DNA of 64,000 bases from a candidate division FCPU426 bacterium. Its GTDB lineage: Bacteria > Oederibacteriota > Muellerivitia > Muellerivitales > Muellerivitaceae. Both the position numbers and the translations under genes were made by a program. Below the pieces are notes generated by a model. The model searched no databases. It was given only the letters and a program-made list of their open reading frames with translations, and was not told the origin of the DNA. Below, piece after piece: positions 57,347 to 64,000 of the stretch (position 1 is the first letter of the stretch; each line of letters starts with the position of its first letter). The stretch covers positions 1-64,000 of the forward strand of contig PLZG01000073.1 of the NCBI GenBank assembly GCA_003152075.1, given 5' to 3'.

Positions 57347-58396
57347 ATGCTGACTTTAAGCCGTTTTTCATCCAAAACCTTTTCTATCCCAACCATGACT
57401 TCATGGTACTTGTCCGATCTGGGCGAGGCAAAGGGGCGGCAGGAGCTTTTCACCAAACAATCACCCCAAAAATTAAAGGCCCTTCGTGAACATGCCATCA
57501 TCGAAAGCGCGGTTTCTTCCAATCGCATCGAGGGCGTCCAGATCGACCAAAAGCGGGTTGCGACCGTTGTATTCGGGAAGTCCCACTTGAAAGACAGGGA
57601 CGAGGAGGAAGTCCGGGGCTATCGGCAGGCGTTGAAGTGGATACACGAAGAGGGGAAGGATATCCCTGTTTCTGAAAAGACGATTTTAACCCTCCATCGC
57701 ATGACCCGTGGCCAAATTTGGGACGCGGGGAAATACAAGGAAAAGGACGGGGATATCATCGAGAAATACCCCGATGGCCGCCATCGGGTAAGGTTCAAGA
57801 CGGTTTCGGCCAAGAAAACACCTACCGAGATGAAGGAACTTATTCAACTCAACGACGAATGTTTCAAGGAGAAGTGGGTTCAACCCCTCATCGCCACAGC
57901 CCTATTCAACCTGGACTTCCTGTGTGTTCACCCTTTTCGGGATGGCAATGGCCGTGTTTCCCGTCTTCTTTTTCTTCTCCAATGCCATCGGTTGGGGTAT
58001 GAAGTGGGAAGGTTCATCAGCTTGGAACGGCTTATTGAGGAAAACAAAGAGAGGTACTACGAAACCTTGGAGCAAAGTTCTCAAGGGTGGCATGAGGGAA
58101 AACAAGATCCTTGGCCCTTCGTTAATTACATGCTTTTCATTCTCAAAGCCGCCTACCAGGAATTTGAAAGCAGGTTGGAGGCAACTTCCGGGTCAAAGGG
58201 TGATAAGACCGAATTGGTATTATCCGCCATGACCCGATATTCCGGCCCTTTCCGGGTATCAGAGTTACAGAAGGATTGCCCAGGGGTCGGGGTGGACATG
58301 ATCCGAAAGGTATTGAAGGATTTAAAAGCTCAGGGCCGGGTGGATTGTTTAAGCCGTGGAAAAAACGCCCAATGGAAACGCACTAAGAAATGGTGA
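57347..58396 (+). CDS. Fic family protein (N-terminal inhibitory motif)
   Basis: SSNRIEGV inhibitory-type motif, HPFRDGNGRVSRLL Fic core, C-terminal wHTH. Confidence 0.93.
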   Translation: MLTLSRFSSKTFSIPTMTSWYLSDLGEAKGRQELFTKQSPQKLKALREHAIIESAVSSNRIEGVQIDQKRVATVVFGKSHLKDRDEEEVRGYRQALKWIHEEGKDIPVSEKTILTLHRMTRGQIWDAGKYKEKDGDIIEKYPDGRHRVRFKTVSAKKTPTEMKELIQLNDECFKEKWVQPLIATALFNLDFLCVHPFRDGNGRVSRLLFLLQCHRLGYEVGRFISLERLIEENKERYYETLEQSSQGWHEGKQDPWPFVNYMLFILKAAYQEFESRLEATSGSKGDKTELVLSAMTRYSGPFRVSELQKDCPGVGVDMIRKVLKDLKAQGRVDCLSRGKNAQWKRTKKW

Positions 58397-58411
58397 GGGG
58401 TTAAAGAACCC

Positions 58412-58771
58412 ATGAACATCAACCGGCAGGCGGTGGTCGTTAAGGCGAAACAGCCCTTCGTGGATTGGATCAATTCCAACCCCGTAGAACCTGGTCAAAA
58501 AAGACCGTCCTTCACCTTGGAACTGGTGAACCGGGATTGCCTTGTCCTTTTGATCCCCGAATTCGATTCCAACGAGGAAGCGCATGAGGATGTTGGCTAT
58601 ATCAAAATGGACATTTTCGAGGAATCGCTGGAGGCCTGGTACACCGACGAGTATTTCTGGCCTAAGAACCGGGACGAGCAGATGTTCGATGAATGGTTTA
58701 CCTTGGAAATACATTCGGACGTTATCGACACAGTGAATGAACCCATCATGAGGGACGATTTAGGGGAATGA
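58412..58771 (+). CDS. Hypothetical protein
   Basis: 119-aa acidic ORF downstream of Fic. Confidence 0.65.
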   Translation: MNINRQAVVVKAKQPFVDWINSNPVEPGQKRPSFTLELVNRDCLVLLIPEFDSNEEAHEDVGYIKMDIFEESLEAWYTDEYFWPKNRDEQMFDEWFTLEIHSDVIDTVNEPIMRDDLGE

Positions 58772-58859
58772 ATGGGCTTTGGATATCCTCCGCATGCATG
58801 GCTTATAATTAAAACCGGCAGGAAAAAATGGTTTTTACCCCATTTACTTAGGTGCTTAA

Positions 58860-59756
58860 ATGAAATCCCTTATCGACAAAATCATCGAACACAAAAATCA
58901 AGAAGTTGAGAACCACCGTAAAAAGACCCCCGTTCAAGATTTGAAAGAAATGGCTGCGGGTTGCAATCCTAAGTCTTTCAAAAAGGCCTTAAGTGTTTTC
59001 GGCATCATTGGGGAAATCAAAGCCAAGGCTCCTAGCATAGGCAACATGAACCGAGAAAGTGTCCATAAGGCCATCTCCGTTTATGACAAATCCCCCATTG
59101 TCCGGGCCATTTCAGTTTTGACAGACGAGAAATATTTTGGCGGTTCCCTGTCAAAACTTGCCGAGTACCGTAAGAAAACCGAGAAACCCCTCTTAAGAAA
59201 AGACTTCATTGTCGATGAATACCAGGTTTGGGAAGCCAAGGCCTACGGAGCCGATGCCATCCTATTAATGGCTTCCGTTCATCGGAAGGATGCTTCCAAA
59301 TTCAAAGCCATCTACGAACTTGCCACCGAAATTGGATTGGATGTTTTGATCGAATTCGGCATGGAAGTGAACCCCCAAAAGAAGTTCATCCCTAAAGGCG
59401 CTACGATTTTCGGGATTAACTCTCGGAGGTTTAAAACCGCAGGCACTTACCAGTTAAGTAATTTCATTAATAAATTTGTCCATAAAGATTTGACAATTGA
59501 TAACCAAATCCATTTTGAACTCTTCGAAGAGTTGAATAAATTGGTCCCGGGTAAAAAGACAATCGTTGCCGAAAGCGGGATTAGCCAACCTTCCGAATTA
59601 GACACTTTGATCAAACATGGTTTTTCAGCCGCGCTCATCGGAACCGCTCTCTTGAGAAAAGGTGGGGATATTGAAGCTATCCTCGAAAGCTATTCCTCTT
59701 TCATCAAAGAGAACGAACCGAAGTTAGCCAAAAAGCTTCAACTACATTTCGCATAA
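58860..59756 (+). CDS. Indole-3-glycerol-phosphate synthase-like (TrpC-like), divergent
   Basis: IIGEIKAKAPSIG, LRKDFIVDEYQVWEAKAYGADAILLMAS, GINSRRFKT, AESGI. Confidence 0.88.
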   Translation: MKSLIDKIIEHKNQEVENHRKKTPVQDLKEMAAGCNPKSFKKALSVFGIIGEIKAKAPSIGNMNRESVHKAISVYDKSPIVRAISVLTDEKYFGGSLSKLAEYRKKTEKPLLRKDFIVDEYQVWEAKAYGADAILLMASVHRKDASKFKAIYELATEIGLDVLIEFGMEVNPQKKFIPKGATIFGINSRRFKTAGTYQLSNFINKFVHKDLTIDNQIHFELFEELNKLVPGKKTIVAESGISQPSELDTLIKHGFSAALIGTALLRKGGDIEAILESYSSFIKENEPKLAKKLQLHFA

Positions 59757-59797
59757 TCAAGTCTATTTCCCTTCATAATCCTCTCGTGTGATTCTCA

Positions 59798-60442
59798 CTA
59801 TAAGCGTTCCTCCCGTCCTAACCTACCTGTGGCCACGTCGCGGAGAATAGGACGCATCCAGGCCGGAGCCAATGACATATCCTCCATCAACCTCTTCCGA
59901 TCAGAAGCCGAGAGCACTTTCCGCAGAGTAGTAATCCGGTCGTTCGTGGCGTGGTTCTTTCCCAAATAACGTAAAGCCTGGATCACTAATCCACTGGTAC
60001 GACCAGCGGCTGACATATTTCGTGGGGTCGTTCGCCTCAACCGGATAGTCCTATTGATGATGCGGTAAGTCCGGCTGTTCCCGTCGGTTAAAAAGTCGAT
60101 CTTGGCCGGGACCTGCTCAGAAAGATGGAGTAGGTTTGCCGCATAAGCGCCGGTAGGTTGGAGCCGGAGCTTGTTCTTTCCTGCCAAAGCCTTGGTGATG
60201 GCCTCAATGGGTGGGGCTAAAAGGCCCACTTCGGGATGAGTGCGGGGATAGTCATACAACCCCCTTGTTAAGCGGCGGATAGTACCGGCCTTGGTCAACC
60301 GATGCAGGACAATATCGACCGCTTGTCGGCTTCCTAAATCCAGGAAATCGGTGGGAACGAAAACGGAACCCCGACCCAATTCCCGGATTCGATCTAGGAT
60401 TTTAGAATCAATGCTTTTAAGTGATTTGGTCTTTGTTTCCAT
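59798..60442 (-). CDS. DUF6088/AbiEi-type regulator
   Basis: VFVPTDFLDLGSRQAVDIVLHRLTKAGTIRRLTRGLYDYPRTHPEVGLLAPP. Confidence 0.9.
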   Translation of the reverse strand: METKTKSLKSIDSKILDRIRELGRGSVFVPTDFLDLGSRQAVDIVLHRLTKAGTIRRLTRGLYDYPRTHPEVGLLAPPIEAITKALAGKNKLRLQPTGAYAANLLHLSEQVPAKIDFLTDGNSRTYRIINRTIRLRRTTPRNMSAAGRTSGLVIQALRYLGKNHATNDRITTLRKVLSASDRKRLMEDMSLAPAWMRPILRDVATGRLGREERL

Positions 60443-60470
60443 GTAAGAAAAACTACTATGTTTTTCTTAC
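60443..60470. promoter_or_regulatory. Perfect 11-bp inverted repeat abutting DUF6088 start
   Basis: GTAAGAAAAAC-TACTAT-GTTTTTCTTAC. Confidence 0.85.
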
Positions 60471-60564
60471 AAAGGCAAAAGGTTTCGGGATATCAAGGCA
60501 TCCACAGAATATCGTCGGTTTATCGGCAGTCGGTTGTCTCAGGAGTTGACTTACAGTTGTCTAA

Positions 60565-60756
60565 AGAATATCCCCCCGCCAGGAGAAAGTCCTCGACCTC
60601 TTACGGGACCACAAGGGACTCTCCCCCCAGGAGATATGGGAAGCCCTAGGGGTCACCCGCCAGGGGGCTATCAAGCTTATGGGTCCTTTGCTGAAAGCCG
60701 GTTTGATCGAACGGATTGGAACGAAGAAAATGGGAAAATACGTTCTAAAGGGATAA
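60565..60756 (+). pseudogene. Orphan winged-helix domain fragment (Fic/AlbA-type C-terminal wHTH)
   Basis: Frame after TAA at 60562: RISPRQEKVLDLLRDHKGLSPQEIWEALGVTRQGAIKLMGPLLKAGLIERIGTKKMGKYVLKG*; no ATG. Confidence 0.7.
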
Positions 60757-60782
60757 ACCAATTTGGGAAGTCACTGGAGGGA

Positions 60783-62012
60783 TTACGCGAAATAGTGGAG
60801 CGCCTCGGCGGCTCCCGCCACAAGTATTTCACCGTTTTCGAGTTTATGCTTGTTCCAAGCGGGACGATTGACGAGTTGCAGTCCCCTTTTGCAAGGCAAG
60901 ACCGCCAAAAAGCGGGACCAGTTTTTGGAGGGTTCGACGTCGGAACTTTTTACTTCCACCGGCAGCCAGGGAACGCCATCCTTGACGATCAAAAAATCAA
61001 TCTCTCGTTTGTCTTTGTCCCGCAAATAGAAAAGCTCGAATTCACCCTCTCCCGTGTCCGTCCAGTAATGGCAGGTCTTCAAAAGGTGGCAGGCCACCAA
61101 GTTCTCGAAGCGCGCGTCCTTGTCCTTGACGGCTGGATAATCGAATAAATAGACCTTTCCCTCCCGTCGTAGTGAACGGACGATGTTCCGGCTATAGGGC
61201 TTGATTTCAAAGAGATAATAAAGTTCCTTGAGGTATGTCATCCATCGGCGGATCGTGTCGAAACCGATTTCCATATCCTCCCGCAACGATGTGACACTGA
61301 ATAAGGAACCTACCCTCTCTGGAATCAGGGAGGCCATCAATTCAAGCCTGCCGAGATCAGGCAGACGGCTGATATCCCGCAAATCCTCCCGGATGACGGA
61401 TTGCTCATGGGTGCGCCGCCAAAGCCGCGCGTTTTGGGCATCCTGGCCGAAAAGCGGGTCCGGGAAAGGCCCATAGGTTAAAAGCGAAGCCAGGTGATCC
61501 TCGCTTTGACGATTTTGCCGGGAAGCACGGCCAAAAATGGATTCCAGCATTTCGTCCGGCCCAAGAATGTCTTCCTGGTCCATTTCGCGCAGACTAAAGG
61601 GATGAAGTCGGAAGTGAAAAAAACGGCCCATGAGGCTGTCGCTTCCCCTTCGATAGACGTTCAAGCGTGCGCTGCCGGTAACCAAAAAATCGCAGGGCTT
61701 TTCCAGCGTGTCAAACAGGCCCTTGAGGTTACGTTTCCAAAGACGATCCTTATGGATTTCATCCAGGACCACTAACGGAACGATCCCCCGGCTGGCCGAA
61801 GGGATGAGGGAGGACGGCTTCTTGGTCCAAACCCGGCGGAATTCCACTTCGTCCCAATTGTGATAGGCACCCACCCCGCGTTTCTTGAGCATCATCTTCG
61901 CAAGTGTGGTCTTCCCGCATTGGCGCGGGCCGGAGACCATCGCGATCTTGTGCTTGGAGAAGCTAAACGAATTGATGGCGCTGACTAGGTAACGATTTCG
62001 CATTCCGACCAT
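60783..62012 (-). CDS. AAA ATPase with DUF4143 domain
   Basis: VSGPRQCGKTTLAKMML, VVLDEIHK, VTGSARLNVYRRG, C-terminal EVDFLI-like KREIDFLIVKDGVPWLPVEVK. Confidence 0.92.
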   Translation of the reverse strand: MVGMRNRYLVSAINSFSFSKHKIAMVSGPRQCGKTTLAKMMLKKRGVGAYHNWDEVEFRRVWTKKPSSLIPSASRGIVPLVVLDEIHKDRLWKRNLKGLFDTLEKPCDFLVTGSARLNVYRRGSDSLMGRFFHFRLHPFSLREMDQEDILGPDEMLESIFGRASRQNRQSEDHLASLLTYGPFPDPLFGQDAQNARLWRRTHEQSVIREDLRDISRLPDLGRLELMASLIPERVGSLFSVTSLREDMEIGFDTIRRWMTYLKELYYLFEIKPYSRNIVRSLRREGKVYLFDYPAVKDKDARFENLVACHLLKTCHYWTDTGEGEFELFYLRDKDKREIDFLIVKDGVPWLPVEVKSSDVEPSKNWSRFLAVLPCKRGLQLVNRPAWNKHKLENGEILVAGAAEALHYFA

Positions 62013-62094
62013 ACTACGGACTGTCCGCAGTATGGTCAATACCCTTAAAACGACCCAAATCCCGACCAAACTACGGGCACTCCCCAGTTTGGTC
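62007..62094. promoter_or_regulatory. Two related 31-bp palindromes at AAA/DUF4143 gene start
   Basis: GACCATACTACGGACTGTCCGCAGTATGGTC (62007-62037) and GACCAAACTACGGGCACTCCCCAGTTTGGTC (62064-62094). Confidence 0.9.
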
Positions 62095-62208
62095 GAAAGC
62101 CTCTTTTCACCCCGTTTGCAAAAATGAGCACATAACGCAAGAATTTGCAAACGTCACTTTTGAAGAAATTTAATCCAAATCGCTTTTTGGGGGGAAAGGC
62201 TTCCCCCT

Positions 62209-62267
62209 GGCCTCGGCTACCTTCGGTGATCCTCGGCACACCCCCTTCTCCTGGGGCTTTGCCCCAA
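62209..62267. repeat. ~59-bp direct repeat, copy 1 (copy 2 at 62791-62848)
   Basis: GGCCTCGGCTACCTTCGGTGATCCTCGGCACACCCCCTTCTCCTGGGGCTTTGCCCCAA vs CGGCCTCGGTTGCCTTCGGTGATCCTCGGCACATCCTTCTTCTGGGGCCTTGCCCCAA. Confidence 0.85.
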
Positions 62268-62365
62268 GCCGCTTAACTTCTTTCAAGGCTCATTCCCCAA
62301 GAATTAGGTATAAAATCAACTGATGCGGATTGAATGTGCAATTGAAGTTTGAGGTTGTTCCCACT

Positions 62366-62779
62366 ATGAAAAGAACATTTTCAAGATTTCTCATTCTCGC
62401 TGTTCTTTTCACGCTTTCGGTGTTGGGCGGTATCTCCTGCGCTGGCATCCTGGAAATCGAATCCGGCTCCAAAAAAACGCCCTCAAACAACATCCCTGTG
62501 CAAGCCGCATCTCCCGCTCAATCTCCAACCACTCAACTTCCTAATCCCCCGGTGCCAAGGGCCTGTGATTTTGTCATTTACTTCCAATCTTGGGTTACGG
62601 AGGAAGCGAAACAGGAAATCCTAAAGGATTTGAAGACGACCCGTGTGACTGACGGGGGAAAAAACTATTCCATTTGGCTTAAGGATATAACCACAAGGGA
62701 CTCATTGGTCTACGACTTGAAGAGAAAACGCGAGGTTGCCGAGATCGGTTACTGCTTCTCATTTGGGACATTTGAATAG
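62366..62779 (+). CDS. Putative lipoprotein
   Basis: MKRTFSRFLILAVLFTLSVLGGISCAG lipobox. Confidence 0.75.
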   Translation: MKRTFSRFLILAVLFTLSVLGGISCAGILEIESGSKKTPSNNIPVQAASPAQSPTTQLPNPPVPRACDFVIYFQSWVTEEAKQEILKDLKTTRVTDGGKNYSIWLKDITTRDSLVYDLKRKREVAEIGYCFSFGTFE

Positions 62780-62884
62780 TAGGTTCTCCCCGGCCTCGGT
62801 TGCCTTCGGTGATCCTCGGCACATCCTTCTTCTGGGGCCTTGCCCCAAACCCCTTTTTGCTCAACTGTTTACTTGGACAAACCT

Positions 62885-64000
62885 ATGCGTAACCATACCC
62901 TGATGCAGACCATCGCTAGGGCTAATAGGGTTTTCCCTGGGAAACACTGCGGCGTCATCGTGGATTATGCCAACGTCTTCGCAAATCTGGAGAAGGCTTT
63001 GGCGATCTATGCCCAAGGGGTACCAGGTTCAACCCCGGTAAAAGATAAAGCCAAACTGGTTGAGGAATTACAAAAAGCAATTGAGGCGGCGGAAACCTTT
63101 TGCAAAACCCACAGTGTGAATATAGAAAAAATTGCAGAGCTCCGCTCTGGTTCTATGGAAAAGCTAACTGCAGTTGCCGATGCCGTTAATCAATTGATTT
63201 CCCCTGATTCGGAACGTAAGGATTTTTTAGCTTTGGAAAGGCTTACCCGTATCCTTTACAAGGCGGTTAAGCCGGACCCCTCCGTAATAACTATTTCCTC
63301 GCGGTTAGGGTGTTTGGCCGTCATTGCCGATGAAATTCGGCTTCGAACTGGAGAAGGCTTCGCTGATATTTCCGATGTCATGACGGGCATTACTCAGTTA
63401 TTAGATAAATCCATTGGAGCCGAAGGGTTCTCTATTGTTCCGTCACCTGAAAGAGGCGACGACCTTCAGGCAAGGCCAGGGGTTATCGACTTGAGTAAGA
63501 TTGACTTCGCGGCCTTGAGCAAACGATTTAAAGAATCCTCCAAGAAAAATTTGGAGTTAGAGGCTTTAAAAGCGGCTATCCGGGCTCAACTCGACAAACT
63601 GATCCGCTTGAACCCAAGCCGAGTGGATTACCTACAGAAGTTCGAAGAATTAATTGAAAATTACAATGCCGGAAGCCGGAACATAGAGAACCTATTCCAA
63701 CAGCTTTTGAATCTGAGCCAAACCTTAAACGATGAACAACAACGCCATGTCCGTGAGAATTTAAGCGAGGAAGAATTGACCGTATTTGACCTTTTAACTA
63801 GACCTGGACCTGAACTAACGACCGAGGAACGGGCAGAAGTGAAGAAGGTAGCTCACATACTTATGGAAAAGGTGAAATCCCTTTTGGTTATCAATTGGAG
63901 AGAGAAAGTGCAGGCCCGGGCCAAGGTAAAATTAGTGATAGCGGACACATTAGACGAACTTCCTAGGGCTTATACAAAAGACCTTTTCGAGGGAAAGTGC
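62885..64000 (+). CDS. Type I restriction enzyme HsdR C-terminal portion, runs off window end
   Basis: MRNHTLMQTIARANRVFPGKHCGVIVDYANVFANLEKALAIYA (helicase motif VI then C-terminal domain); open to 64000; in-frame TGA at 62810. Confidence 0.85.
   Translation, partial: MRNHTLMQTIARANRVFPGKHCGVIVDYANVFANLEKALAIYAQGVPGSTPVKDKAKLVEELQKAIEAAETFCKTHSVNIEKIAELRSGSMEKLTAVADAVNQLISPDSERKDFLALERLTRILYKAVKPDPSVITISSRLGCLAVIADEIRLRTGEGFADISDVMTGITQLLDKSIGAEGFSIVPSPERGDDLQARPGVIDLSKIDFAALSKRFKESSKKNLELEALKAAIRAQLDKLIRLNPSRVDYLQKFEELIENYNAGSRNIENLFQQLLNLSQTLNDEQQRHVRENLSEEELTVFDLLTRPGPELTTEERAEVKKVAHILMEKVKSLLVINWREKVQARAKVKLVIADTLDELPRAYTKDLFEGKC

Noticed and set aside
60534-61148. 204-aa plus-strand ORF
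   Set aside because: Spans the wHTH fragment in another frame and runs antisense into the AAA/DUF4143 gene; not supported.

Overview
Bacterial chromosomal window with no complete RNA gene, CRISPR array or transposase seen. Mostly housekeeping/envelope genes: GH44 glycosidase, SDRs, FecR-domain protein, LysE exporter, PurE, PEP carboxylase, Sua5/YrdC, response regulator, aldo/keto reductase, M32 carboxypeptidase, CcsA/ResB, LivG/LivF, HAD, acetyl xylan esterase, DCC-lipase maturation factor fusion, sterol desaturase, GT39-like protein, TonB receptor plus TonB/ExbD/ExbB, NHL lipoprotein/outer-membrane barrel cluster, alanine dehydrogenase, carbonic anhydrase, SerRS, NERD, dCMP deaminase, NUDIX. 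Two accessory zones stand out. (1) ~14.2-20.2 kb: truncated diverged ccsA tail, duplicated PDZ fragment, CPBP protease, 11-unit alternating minisatellite, RES/Xre toxin-antitoxin with 11-bp operator repeats, 24-bp inverted repeats. (2) ~54.8-64 kb: tRNA-Ser(UGA)-like 5' half with promoters and terminator, then three AbiEi/DUF6088-type regulators without visible toxin, Fic protein, divergent TrpC, orphan wHTH fragment, AAA/DUF4143 ATPase with two covarying 31-bp palindromes, and an HsdR C-terminal stub. The most unusual signal is a family of intergenic inverted-repeat cassettes: a four-helix-bundle (S23/IVS-type) gene is bounded by 32-bp inverted repeats (31/32 match) precisely between livG and livF, and the same arms elsewhere enclose a multi-hairpin cargo or simple hairpins. 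Other repeat families include a 217-bp MITE-like element with 7-bp target duplication and a palindrome inserted in frame in the M32 peptidase gene.
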